Shown here piece by piece: positions 6,996-16,175 of a DNA stretch of 43,548 bases. Positions within the stretch are counted from its first letter, which is position 1, and each line of letters starts with the position of its first letter. Source of the stretch: Akkermansia muciniphila. GTDB taxonomy: Bacteria; Verrucomicrobiota; Verrucomicrobiia; Limisphaerales; SIBE01. The stretch spans positions 1-43,548 of the forward strand of contig CAMAWP010000017.1 of the NCBI GenBank assembly GCA_945861765.1, read 5' to 3'. Made by a program: the position numbers and the translations under genes. The notes below the pieces were generated by a model. The model saw only the letters and a list, made by a program, of their open reading frames with translations. It was not told where the DNA came from and did not search any database.

Positions 6996-8567
6996 CTAAG
7001 CGGGGTTTGATTTGGATTCCGCACTCCGGTAGCTAGCAACAACCCAGTCACTCAAGACTTTGTCGGGAGACACGACCGAATCGTGATCCAAAGTAAATTC
7101 TTGCTGGCCCGTATTCTGCGCGATCAATCGTAATCCGAATTGAAAGTCTTTGAACTTCTCAGCGCAAAGATCGCGAAGCGGAAGAGACCTCTCGAGCGCC
7201 ATGGAAATCAGACCTTCAACCGCAGCTTCGGTAAACTGAAGCTTCAGCCTATGGGTTTCTAAAAACCGTTGCGCGAATTCCTCAATTAACTGATGGCCGA
7301 CATTCCGCTCCTCGCGCTCGTGCAAGGACAACACCTTTTGCAGTTCAGCAAGCGGGTTCCTTACGAGTTCGCGAGTCACGACAAACCGCCTTACCTTTGT
7401 CGAAGGCAGCTCATACTTAAACTCGCGGAAAACTCGCTCACAGACCGTCATCAACCCTCGAGCTCCAGTTTGTTCCTCCACAGCCAACGTTGCAATTTCA
7501 CGCAAACCTTCATCGGTGAACAAGATTTCAATTCCATAAGCGGCAAACGTTTGTTCGTACTGCCGAATGATGCTCCCTTCCGAGGTTCGTAAAATAGTAA
7601 ACAAATCATCAACAATCAAGGGTTGGCAAACAACACGAACGGGTAATCGCCCGATAAATTCAGGCTCGAACCCAAAATCAATGAAATCTCGCGTAGTCAC
7701 CTGATCGATGCATTCTTGATCATCTAGGGACTGATTTTTTGCGGCAAATCCAATAGAAGCATCACGCAACCGACGTCGAACGACCTTATCGAGTCCATGA
7801 AACGCACCACTCACGATAAAAAGAATATGCTTTGTATTGATGACACTCGCAGATTTTTTCCCTCGCTGCTGCATTTCCATTAAAGCTTGAACCTGACCCG
7901 CGATATCCTGCGGAGAACGCGCAGGCACTTCGGTCTCCTCCATCAACTTGAGCAAATTGGTCTGAACTCCGCGTCCGCTCACGTCCCGACCTGAATGGTT
8001 GCTGACGGTCGCAATCTTATCGATCTCATCGACGTAAATGATGCCGTATTGCGCACGCTCCACGTCACCGTCAGCACGCCGCACCAACTCTCGGACGAGG
8101 TCCTCAACATCTCCCCCTACGTAGCCCGTTTCGGAAAATTTGGTGGCGTCGCCTTTCACAAAAGGCACGCCGATCAAATCCGCAACGCTGCGGATCAGGT
8201 AAGTCTTTCCCACCCCAGTGGGCCCAATCAAGATGATGTTCTGCTTGGTGTAATTCGGCTGTGCTTTTCCCTCCCTGGCCAAACGCACCTGATGATAGTG
8301 ATCACACATAGCCACGCTCAAAACTTTCTTTGCTTGCTCCTGTTTGATCACAAAGCGATCCAGGTAAGATTTCACGTCACGCGGCTTTTTATCGAAACGG
8401 AATTCTGAATCGGATGGTCGTGCAATCGGATCTTCGGCGGAACCAGCCGTCTCCGAAGTCGAGGATGTTTTCGCGCCCAAAGTTTGAAAATGTTGGCGCA
8501 TAAAATCAGTTAGCTGCCGCTGAAATTCCTCGGGGGAAGGTGGCCCATTTGATAACAATTTGGACAT
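6996..8567 (-). CDS. ClpX-like AAA+ ATPase with an extended C-terminus
   Basis: A 523-residue ClpX/HslU-type unfoldase. It has Walker A GPTGVGKT (115-122), a pore loop GYVG (148-151), Walker B IIYVDE (176-181), an IGF loop (272-274) of the kind ClpX uses to dock ClpP, an arginine-finger region FIGR (304-307) and sensor 2 GAR (368-370). It lacks the N-terminal zinc-binding cysteines of true ClpX and has a ~70-residue disordered-looking leader instead. After the normal small domain (about 344-386) there are ~130 extra residues. Residues 439-481 look like a second, decayed copy of that small domain. It is probably a specialised paralogue working with ClpP or alone. It is the last gene of a coaE-glgB-clpX-like run on the minus strand. 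Confidence 0.85.
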   Translation of the reverse strand: MSKLLSNGPPSPEEFQRQLTDFMRQHFQTLGAKTSSTSETAGSAEDPIARPSDSEFRFDKKPRDVKSYLDRFVIKQEQAKKVLSVAMCDHYHQVRLAREGKAQPNYTKQNIILIGPTGVGKTYLIRSVADLIGVPFVKGDATKFSETGYVGGDVEDLVRELVRRADGDVERAQYGIIYVDEIDKIATVSNHSGRDVSGRGVQTNLLKLMEETEVPARSPQDIAGQVQALMEMQQRGKKSASVINTKHILFIVSGAFHGLDKVVRRRLRDASIGFAAKNQSLDDQECIDQVTTRDFIDFGFEPEFIGRLPVRVVCQPLIVDDLFTILRTSEGSIIRQYEQTFAAYGIEILFTDEGLREIATLAVEEQTGARGLMTVCERVFREFKYELPSTKVRRFVVTRELVRNPLAELQKVLSLHEREERNVGHQLIEEFAQRFLETHRLKLQFTEAAVEGLISMALERSLPLRDLCAEKFKDFQFGLRLIAQNTGQQEFTLDHDSVVSPDKVLSDWVVASYRSAESKSNPA

Positions 8568-8628
8568 ACTAGGTTCGGTATTTTACAGAGCTTGTCGCCG
8601 TTTCAATATGGACAACTTAGCCGATTCA

Positions 8629-10827
8629 TCAAGACTCAGATCGAAGGACGGTGACGCTCAACGGGGGCAAGGTGAAATTAGCCGAAAACGGCTGATTATG
8701 CACTTGATACGCCTCGGCCAAGACTCCACCGAGATTCCCGAGGTTAGTGCCACCGTAACTCTGAGAGTCGCTATTGAGAACCTCACGCCAGCGACCGGCC
8801 TTCGGCAAACCAACGCGGTAGTTCATTCGTGGAAGCGGTGTTAAATTCAATAGAACGATGACTTGGCTAGTTCCTTCACGGGTCTGCCGGACAAAAGAGA
8901 GGATGCTTGTCTGGGCATCTGAGCAGTCAACCCAATAGAAACCTTCCAAATCGTAGTCGCTCTCCCAAAGGGCCGGCTCGGCTTTGTAGAGTTTATTCAG
9001 ATCCTCAACAAAACGCTGCACGCCCTGATGATACGGTCCTTCCTTCAACAGCCACCAACCGAGCTCTCCATTCTCGCTCCATTCAGCGCGTTGTCCGATT
9101 TCACCCCCCATAAACAACACCTTCTTCCCGGGAAAGAGCCATTGATAACCTAGGAGAACGCGTAAGTTCGCGAACTGCTGCCACTCATCACCGGGCATTT
9201 TTCCGACCAGTGATCCCTTTCCGTGGACGACTTCGTCATGAGAAAGAGGCAAAATAAAATTCTCGTTGTGATGGTAAAGCATCGCAAACGTAAGATCATT
9301 GTGATGGTATTTTCGATGGACAGGATCACGGGAAAAATAATGCAATGTGTCGTGCATCCAGCCCATATTCCATTTGAAAGAAAAGCCGAGCCCTCCCAAA
9401 TACGGCGGCTGGGTCACTTGAGGCCAAGCTGTTGATTCTTCCGCGATAGTGATTGTTCCTGGATACTCCGTGTGGACAAAGTGGTTGAATTGCCTCAGAA
9501 AATCTACGGCATCGAGATTCTCTCGACCTCCAAAACGGTTCGGGATCCATTCGCCCTCCTTGCGGGAATAATCCAAGTAAAGCATCGAGGCCACCGCATC
9601 CACTCGGAGCCCATCAATGTGAAAGCGATCACACCAGAAGAGGGCATTCGCCGTGAGGAAATTACGGACCTCATGTCGGCCATAATTGAAAATCAAAGTC
9701 CCCCAATCCTGATGGGACCCTTTGCGGGGATCTTCGTGCTCGTACAATGCCGTGCCGTCAAATCGCGCTAGAGCCCATTCGTCGCGAGGAAAATGCGCCG
9801 GCACCCAATCAACGATTACACCGATACCAGCGCCGTGAAGTGCGTTGACAAGGAATTGAAAATCGTCCGGAGTTCCGAAGCGGCTGGTCGGCGCATAAAA
9901 GCCAGTCACCTGGTAGCCCCACGACGGATAGTACGCATGCTCAGCGGCCGGTAATAACTCGACGTGCGTAAATCCGAGCCGCTTCACGTAATCGACAAGC
10001 TGCTGCGCCAATTCTCGGTAAGTCAATGATTCAGCCAGTGATTTCTTTTTCCACGACCCGAGATGCACCTCATAAATACTCATCGGTGAACGAAGATGAT
10101 TCTGGTGACGCCGACGCTCAAGCCACTGCTCATCCGACCATTGAAATTTACGATTATCCCAGATGACCGAGGCATGCTTCGGAGGAGTTTCGTAAAAAAA
10201 ACCATAGGGATCGGTCTTCAGCACGATTGCCCCTTGCACGTCCTTAATCTCAAACTTGTAAAGAGCCCCTTCTCCGACGCCAGGAACAAACAGCTCCCAG
10301 ACTCCGGACACTCCGAGCAAGCGCATCGGATGACACCGACCATCCCAGTTGTTAAAATTTCCAACCACGCTGACCCGTTGAGCATTTGGAGCCCAAACTG
10401 CAAAGCTAACGCCCGGCACACCGTCAATCGTCCGAAGTTGGCCGCCTAACTTTTCGTAGATCCGCAACTCGTTACCTTGACCAAAAAGGTAAAGGTCCGT
10501 CTCGCCCAAGGTCGGCAGAAATGAATAGGGATCGCGAGTCTGGGAAACTCGTCCCTCGTGATCCGTAATCACAAGATCGTACGCGTAAACTTGAGTCGCC
10601 GCACGAGTAACACCTTCGAAAAGCCCAGAAGGATCCAACTTTTGGAGCTTGAAGGACGGTTTGTTTTTCTCGTGTGTCGGAACAATCTTGACCGACGCTG
10701 CATGTGCCAGAAAGGCGCGCACGACTAATCCCGAACCATCCCCGAGTGGATGCATGCCGAGCAATTGATGGGGCGAGCGGTGTTGGACTTGAAGCAAACT
10801 AGCCAGTTCCGTATCAGTTAAAATCAT
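8629..10827 (-). CDS. glgB: 1,4-alpha-glucan branching enzyme
   Basis: This 732-residue GH13 enzyme makes alpha-1,6 branches in glycogen in the cytosol. It has the two-part N-terminus of long bacterial GlgB: a first beta-sandwich beginning HRSPHQLLGMHPLG, then a CBM48 module with FAVWAPNAQRVSVVGNFNNWDG. In the catalytic barrel, DGLRVDAV carries the nucleophile Asp (about residue 408), IAEEST carries the acid/base Glu (about 461), and LSHDEVVHGKGS carries the transition-state Asp (about 530). Length and order are normal. It lies 61 bp upstream of the ClpX-like gene and downstream of coaE on the same strand. No other glycogen gene is nearby. Confidence 0.97.
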   Translation of the reverse strand: MILTDTELASLLQVQHRSPHQLLGMHPLGDGSGLVVRAFLAHAASVKIVPTHEKNKPSFKLQKLDPSGLFEGVTRAATQVYAYDLVITDHEGRVSQTRDPYSFLPTLGETDLYLFGQGNELRIYEKLGGQLRTIDGVPGVSFAVWAPNAQRVSVVGNFNNWDGRCHPMRLLGVSGVWELFVPGVGEGALYKFEIKDVQGAIVLKTDPYGFFYETPPKHASVIWDNRKFQWSDEQWLERRRHQNHLRSPMSIYEVHLGSWKKKSLAESLTYRELAQQLVDYVKRLGFTHVELLPAAEHAYYPSWGYQVTGFYAPTSRFGTPDDFQFLVNALHGAGIGVIVDWVPAHFPRDEWALARFDGTALYEHEDPRKGSHQDWGTLIFNYGRHEVRNFLTANALFWCDRFHIDGLRVDAVASMLYLDYSRKEGEWIPNRFGGRENLDAVDFLRQFNHFVHTEYPGTITIAEESTAWPQVTQPPYLGGLGFSFKWNMGWMHDTLHYFSRDPVHRKYHHNDLTFAMLYHHNENFILPLSHDEVVHGKGSLVGKMPGDEWQQFANLRVLLGYQWLFPGKKVLFMGGEIGQRAEWSENGELGWWLLKEGPYHQGVQRFVEDLNKLYKAEPALWESDYDLEGFYWVDCSDAQTSILSFVRQTREGTSQVIVLLNLTPLPRMNYRVGLPKAGRWREVLNSDSQSYGGTNLGNLGGVLAEAYQVHNQPFSANFTLPPLSVTVLRSES

Positions 10828-10960
10828 GGCTCGATCAGTGTTTCACGGCGCAACGGGAAAGACACGACAAAAGTCAGGTTGGAAACGACCTTCCTTCATT
10901 TCCGAGTGGAACTTAGCGCATGAATAACCTCAGTTGTGCCGCGAGTTTGTTCCTCGTCAT

Positions 10961-11551
10961 TCACAGCGTTTGGCGCTGGATAATGCGTTGGAGCTGCTCT
11001 TTATGCACAGCCAAGCTGCCTTCAGTCCAAACCACGTAATCCGACCGAAAGATTTTTTTCTCCACGCCCCATTGAGCTCGGCGTCGCTGATCGATCTCCT
11101 CTAAGCTCCAACCCCTGGTCTCCAACCGTTGTTGCTGCGTCGCCATTGAGCAACCCAGGCAGATCGTCGCATCAAAGTGAGCTGCTGCATTCGTCTCGAA
11201 CAACAATGGAATGACAACGACTCCGCACGGGCGATGCTCAGCTCTCCAGGATTCAACCTGCGCCAGCCAGACCTCTCGAATGCGCGGGTGTAGTATCCGT
11301 TCCAGCCTCAATCGAGCTTCGGAGTCACCAAAAACCGCGAGCGCAAGATCATGGCGACGCAAGGTCCCGTCAGGCGCAATCATCCTTTTCCCGAAAGCTT
11401 CCGCCACTTCTGCCAGGGCTGGTTGACCAGGCTCAACGACTTGGCGCGCGAGCAGGTCGGTGTCCACCACCTGGACTCCCATCTCCACCAGCAAATTGGC
11501 GGAGGTGGATTTCCCCATCCCGATTCCGCCGGTTAATCCAAAAACCTTCAT
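10961..11551 (-). CDS. coaE: Dephospho-CoA kinase
   Basis: This 196-residue P-loop kinase catalyses the last step of coenzyme A synthesis, phosphorylating the 3'-hydroxyl of dephospho-CoA with ATP. It begins MKVFGLTGGIGMGKST, the family's N-terminal Walker A. This is followed by the DTDLLARQVVEPG segment (CoA-binding aspartates), a HPRIREVW segment and VVVIPLLFET. The length is typical. It is the first gene of a minus-strand run with glgB (133 bp gap) and the ClpX-like gene. Confidence 0.96.
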   Translation of the reverse strand: MKVFGLTGGIGMGKSTSANLLVEMGVQVVDTDLLARQVVEPGQPALAEVAEAFGKRMIAPDGTLRRHDLALAVFGDSEARLRLERILHPRIREVWLAQVESWRAEHRPCGVVVIPLLFETNAAAHFDATICLGCSMATQQQRLETRGWSLEEIDQRRRAQWGVEKKIFRSDYVVWTEGSLAVHKEQLQRIIQRQTL

Positions 11552-11646
11552 TCGCGCGCATTCTTAGCCAGGTTCAATCGTAGTCTTGGCAGGGGAAAAT
11601 GCTGAATCAAAGCAGCCAGAATGCGTGACGCTCCAGAGAGAGAATT

Positions 11647-11662
11647 GACGGCTAAAGCCGTT
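11647..11662. other. Small inverted repeat between coaE and the secreted-protein gene
   Basis: ACGGC-TAAA-GCCGT forms a 5-bp perfect hairpin in the 147-bp gap 11552-11698. On the minus strand it follows the large secreted-protein gene, which ends at 11699. No T-run follows it in that direction, so it is not a convincing intrinsic terminator. Confidence 0.3.
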
Positions 11663-11698
11663 AGAGATCAAATCGGGAACACAGCAGCGTCCGCCTAA

Positions 11699-14644
11699 TT
11701 ACTGGTCGGCTCGTACGCGGTAGAAGCGATGTCTTCGATCTCCCGTTGGGTCTTGCACTGTGGCGGTCCGAGTTGACTGCGAATTGTTCGTATAATCTAA
11801 GAGAGGCTCCCAATCCGGAGAGAGCAAATTGGTCGTGTATTCGACTTTGTAGAGTTTTCCTGGCGCTGCCTCCCACGAGAAGGAAATCACCGAAGGTGTA
11901 TTCGCAAGTGCGACTTGGCTCAACGCCATCGTCTCAATACGGTCGAGATCATCCCGCGGATTTGGATCAAACGCATTCGGGATGCCGTCGCCGTCGGAAT
12001 CGATCGTCGTACTTTCTCGCAAAGCCTGATTCATCAGCACTACCTGATTACTGCCTCGCAACACCACAGCCACAGAGTTGGCCGATCCAACGAAGCCGCT
12101 CACCCATCGCAATCGGCCACCGAACAAACCGTTCAGCCGGTCCGCAGTCAAATTGGAATTTGCAAAATAAATCGTGAACCCAGGATCGATCTGAACCATG
12201 TTCGTAATCGTGTTCAAAGTTATTCCCTTAAACTCCAAGAAATCCACGTAAAGCGCGCTGCCGGGTGCTGCTCCGCTGAAAGTATGGAGGGTTTCGACAC
12301 CGGCGTTTATCACGAGACGACCCATAGCCATGTTATTCACGAAGCCGTCGGAACTTGGTCCGCGATCGACACCCGCCCAAGTGTGTGGAATCTCCAAGAA
12401 CGATGGCGCTGTTGACTGGAAGGTGGTGCCAAGCAAGCTCCCGACTAATGGCTTCCGGAGTAAATGAAACCCTTCGCTGCTAATGATGTTTGTCGTCCGT
12501 CCAGTTCCTTCGGTGACTGAGTTCGTGACCGACAAGGTAAAAGCCTGAGAAGCCTTGATATTATAATTACGGATTGTGAGGTCGCCCACGGTTATTAGCA
12601 CCTCATTGCCAGCCTCGAACTTTCCTCCTTCTAATCTTGCGCTAACGGCATCCAGTTGGATGGAGCCTGCGTCGATGTCAGCTATGATCGTACCGCTGTT
12701 TTCAAAAAATTGGCTCCGAAACGCTTCATTGAAAGCAGTCAATGTCCCACGATTGACGATGTTGGAATAGGACGAGCCAGGAGCAGTCCCAAGATTAGCG
12801 CTACCCACCAGATAAACCAGACCATCATTTGTTAAGCTTCTCAAATTCGGAAAATTGCCTCGATCCCAATGTGGAATGCTGTTTGTCAAGATCAGCTTCC
12901 CTTTGCTGGATAGGGTCAGACTGGTACCCTCGACAACAAGGGATTCGATGACTCGGAGCGTATCGCCGATCGTGACTTGCTGGCTCCGCGCAACAAATTT
13001 TGGAACAAAGACTGGTTGGATCGTTCTGACTTGCGTGGCGTCGACCACCAACACGTGAAAACCAATATCGACGACATTGGTGACAACCTCATTTGTCATC
13101 CCGCCAGGATTATTCGGGTCGGGTATGCTATTCGTCGCTAACAGCCCAATCTGGTTGGTCCACATGCCCGTCCACGCAAACACATCCCCTGTCATTCGAT
13201 CGATCGTCTCGCTGACCAGGCTCTGCACGACGAGCAAAGGCTCCACGGGAGACCCTAGATCCAACGCCAGATTCTGAACGTCAATCGCTGCATTGGACCC
13301 AATCAAGGTTTTGGCAGTGACATTGACAATTCCTTCGCCTCGGATTCTGGTCCGATTGATATTCAGTTTATCGGCTTTGATTTCGACACGGCCTGGCAAA
13401 TTGGTAATCGACACTCCAGCAACGGCCGGCAGTGTCCCGGCTACATTGGTGAGATTGAACGCATAGCCTGAGTACAAATTCGTCACCACCATGTTCGTGT
13501 ATCTTGCATTGTAAATAAGCGCGGCGGCATTCGTCGCGTTGGGTTTCTGGCCACTCGCGAATGTCCGCGGTGTCAACCGTGTCACTTCATAATTGGCAGG
13601 CCGCTGCGTAGCCGCAGTGGTGAGATTTGTCAGTTGAACAAAATTCGTCTCTGAAGCAGCTCGGTCAATAAGATAGACTTGATTGGTAAAGAAACCGCCG
13701 GCCAAAACATTCGTTTCTAGGTTAACAAATTGCACAATCGCTGTTCTGTACGGATTTGTCCGTATTGTGCTCGGTGTGAACTTCGCATCGAAGGTAATCC
13801 CAGGATCCTTGGTTTGGACAAAGATGGCTTGAATAATCCAATTGGTCGGGGTCACGGCGTTCGTCAGCACATACGCGGTGGCATTCGTCAGATCTAAGCT
13901 GGCCTGAAAACCGAATGGGCGGAACTCGTTTGTCACGGCATGCTGCGGAGTTAGGACCGCGAAATTTGTTGAGTTGCGAATGGTGCGAGCGAGTTGATCG
14001 GCCCCCATATTGGGAGTCCCATCGTTATTCATTCCCCAATAAATATCCAAGACCCCGACATCGGGAATAAAGTTCGTGGGCGTGATACGACCAGCCCCGC
14101 CCGTGAAAGGTAAAACCCCAATACTACTTCGCGAAAGGTCAACCGTAGTTCCGTCAACCCGAACCAAACCGCGCGCGTCGGCGAGAAGCTCGCCTCTGCT
14201 GAAGATATTAGTCGCAGAAATGATGAGCTGGGCACTTTCGAAGGTGATTCCATTATTGGTGACGACCAACCCCGGCAAAAACGTATCTCCACTCCCTGCG
14301 AAAACTTGCGCATCGAAACCATTATAGAAATCGGCTGCCGGGCGCCGAACTCCTGCCGCATTAACGAAATCAAAGCGGAAACCAGGTTCACCGACCATGA
14401 TACCAAAATTGCTGAAGTGTAATGTGTTTTGCGTATCGTAGGGCAAAATTGAGGAAACAGAGAACAGGCCGTGATTAATGAAGGTGATCGCATTAATCTG
14501 GGGTGTGCTCGTAGGCATCCCAAAGTTCTCGTAAATCGCATCAACCGCTCGGAGATTCCCAAGGGACAGAAAGAGTAAAACTCCGACCGTCAAACCACTC
14601 TTCGTCATTCTCATAGAAAACTGTTTTACAAATCGGTTCGTCAT
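11699..14644 (-). CDS. Large secreted protein with a Ca-binding-type repeat and shared C-terminal module
   Basis: About 981 residues from the ATG at 14644; the frame extends to 14800 but overlaps the preceding gene. The first ~30 residues (MTNRFVKQF..., then GLTVGVLLFLSLGN) look like a signal peptide. The long middle is rich in Thr, Asn and Val with many short beta-strand patterns, as in beta-helix or adhesin-like surface proteins, but no named domain is recognised. Near the end is a DSDGDGIPNAFDPNP segment like thrombospondin type-3 calcium repeats. After it comes a ~65-residue module with W-E-A-A-P-G-K-x-Y-K-V and a final FYRVRA. A related module ends the product of 16176-18047. It is the last gene of the secretin-linked run, 26 bp after the preceding gene, so it is a possible cargo or outer-surface component. 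Confidence 0.75.
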   Translation of the reverse strand: MTNRFVKQFSMRMTKSGLTVGVLLFLSLGNLRAVDAIYENFGMPTSTPQINAITFINHGLFSVSSILPYDTQNTLHFSNFGIMVGEPGFRFDFVNAAGVRRPAADFYNGFDAQVFAGSGDTFLPGLVVTNNGITFESAQLIISATNIFSRGELLADARGLVRVDGTTVDLSRSSIGVLPFTGGAGRITPTNFIPDVGVLDIYWGMNNDGTPNMGADQLARTIRNSTNFAVLTPQHAVTNEFRPFGFQASLDLTNATAYVLTNAVTPTNWIIQAIFVQTKDPGITFDAKFTPSTIRTNPYRTAIVQFVNLETNVLAGGFFTNQVYLIDRAASETNFVQLTNLTTAATQRPANYEVTRLTPRTFASGQKPNATNAAALIYNARYTNMVVTNLYSGYAFNLTNVAGTLPAVAGVSITNLPGRVEIKADKLNINRTRIRGEGIVNVTAKTLIGSNAAIDVQNLALDLGSPVEPLLVVQSLVSETIDRMTGDVFAWTGMWTNQIGLLATNSIPDPNNPGGMTNEVVTNVVDIGFHVLVVDATQVRTIQPVFVPKFVARSQQVTIGDTLRVIESLVVEGTSLTLSSKGKLILTNSIPHWDRGNFPNLRSLTNDGLVYLVGSANLGTAPGSSYSNIVNRGTLTAFNEAFRSQFFENSGTIIADIDAGSIQLDAVSARLEGGKFEAGNEVLITVGDLTIRNYNIKASQAFTLSVTNSVTEGTGRTTNIISSEGFHLLRKPLVGSLLGTTFQSTAPSFLEIPHTWAGVDRGPSSDGFVNNMAMGRLVINAGVETLHTFSGAAPGSALYVDFLEFKGITLNTITNMVQIDPGFTIYFANSNLTADRLNGLFGGRLRWVSGFVGSANSVAVVLRGSNQVVLMNQALRESTTIDSDGDGIPNAFDPNPRDDLDRIETMALSQVALANTPSVISFSWEAAPGKLYKVEYTTNLLSPDWEPLLDYTNNSQSTRTATVQDPTGDRRHRFYRVRADQ

Positions 14645-14670
14645 AAGAGCATGCTCTCGAGCCCCGGGAT

Positions 14671-16164
14671 TTATGGGCCCGTCACTAGCCTCCACGGCGT
14701 GCCGCCGCTTCCAGACAGCACGATTTTCTCCAAGTCCTGGATGGTCATTCCACGCGGAAAAACCACGGGAGCATTGGTAGAGCCGTCGAACGAACCCCAA
14801 ACAAGGCCGCTCGTTGCGGTCTCCTCGTTGAACGGACCAAAATTCAAAAGGAAAGGACCGACCTTGCTAAAAGTAATCTCAACAGGCCCTGTGATAGTCC
14901 CTGGACCGGCTAAAGCAGTCGCCCCGACAGAGTTTAGCGCCGTGTTATTCTGAAAACCGACCCTTCGGCTGATCATGATCGGAATAAGCTGACTTATGAC
15001 ACTCACCCCTAAGTCGGCTGCCGAAAACAGGATATCGGGTTGAGTAAGGTTCCTCCGGACAAGCTGTTGGCGTGTCACGCCATTGGTGATGTATGTGTCG
15101 GTATAAGAAACCGTGTTCGTAAAGACGAAAGCATTCAACGTTGAGTCGAAATCCGCGCGTTGGAACGTGATCTTGTCGGGCCCTGGCCGCAACGCGACAC
15201 CCACCAAAGCATTCGTCGTCACGACAGCCCCTCCGCCAATCGCACCGCCGACGCCCGGAGCGCCCACCGCCCCTGCTGGACTTCCCGGAACCGGGAGAAA
15301 AGGAATCCCTCCACCGCCAGCACTCCCCGTCGCGCTCACGGCATTGCTGGAGACGTTTTCCACATTGAAGTTGCTCTTATTATAAATATATCTCAGTCCT
15401 CCGACATCGTCCCTTGTCAAACCGGTGTAGAATAGTCCGGGATTAATCAAAACTCCAGATCCTCGAAAATCTGCTCCTCCAGTCTGAAGTCCTTGCAGGG
15501 CGACGACCGAAGTCACGCTGGGTGCCAAGGGATCGACCGCCACCTCTGTAGCTTCAAAATCAGGAACAAGATCAAACGCTCGGACGTTATAAGTATAAAG
15601 AGTCCCATTCACATAACTTGAAGGCAGCAGGGTCACAGGGTCGAAATTCCGTTTGACTGTAGCGGATGCCCCTAAGGCACCATTCAGTAACACAGCACTC
15701 CGCAAAGTGTAGGCCCAACGCTCGGGAACTCCCAACCCCATGGCTTCCAGCAAGGCTGACAACGTCCAAGATTTCATGTCCCTGATCCCAAGGGCTAATG
15801 CCTGATAATTAAAGCGCCGTGTATCAAGCGGATATTCAGTGAGTTCCTGGCTTAACCCTGAAAAAGCGGGCAGATCATTAAGAACCTTAATCGCCATTTC
15901 GATTGCGTCCACACCCGCTTGTCCGAAGTAGGCAATAAACGAAGGATCAAAGGCATAGACGAGAATCGGGGAATCCCAACGATATTCCTCGCCAATATTC
16001 TTCGGCCCGACGAAATCCGCCGCCGCCGCGTCCGTGGGCTTAGCGTATCCTAGATTGATTACTTGCCATGCCTCGAGCGGCCCAGCGAGCGAAAAGGCCT
16101 TGGCCTGTTCCGCTCCTACTGCCAGCAACAAAACACACAATAGTTTTTTGGCGAACTGCGACAT
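14671..16164 (-). CDS. Secreted protein, possibly matrixin-like without the zinc motif
   Basis: A 497-residue protein with a clear Sec signal peptide (MSQFAKKLLCVLLLAVGAEQAKA). Residues ~45-200 recall the matrixin/astacin-like layout: a YRWDSPILVYAFDPSF opening, then AGVDAIEMAIKVLND, and later a DDVGGLRYIYN segment like the matrixin motif after the Met-turn. The position where HExxH would be expected reads LLEAMGLG, with no histidines. If the resemblance is real, the zinc ligands are lost. A Gly/Pro/Ala-rich linker (about residues 265-310) divides it from a beta-rich C-terminal part. It lies 26 bp upstream of the gene at 11699 and 11 bp downstream of the propeller-like gene, so all three are probably co-transcribed. 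The function is unknown. Confidence 0.72.
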   Translation of the reverse strand: MSQFAKKLLCVLLLAVGAEQAKAFSLAGPLEAWQVINLGYAKPTDAAAADFVGPKNIGEEYRWDSPILVYAFDPSFIAYFGQAGVDAIEMAIKVLNDLPAFSGLSQELTEYPLDTRRFNYQALALGIRDMKSWTLSALLEAMGLGVPERWAYTLRSAVLLNGALGASATVKRNFDPVTLLPSSYVNGTLYTYNVRAFDLVPDFEATEVAVDPLAPSVTSVVALQGLQTGGADFRGSGVLINPGLFYTGLTRDDVGGLRYIYNKSNFNVENVSSNAVSATGSAGGGGIPFLPVPGSPAGAVGAPGVGGAIGGGAVVTTNALVGVALRPGPDKITFQRADFDSTLNAFVFTNTVSYTDTYITNGVTRQQLVRRNLTQPDILFSAADLGVSVISQLIPIMISRRVGFQNNTALNSVGATALAGPGTITGPVEITFSKVGPFLLNFGPFNEETATSGLVWGSFDGSTNAPVVFPRGMTIQDLEKIVLSGSGGTPWRLVTGP

Positions 16165-16175
16165 AAGTAAATGCG

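Noticed and set aside
14645-14800. 52-codon N-terminal extension of the large secreted protein
   Set aside because: It overlaps the end of the preceding gene and would hide the signal peptide that follows the ATG at 14644.
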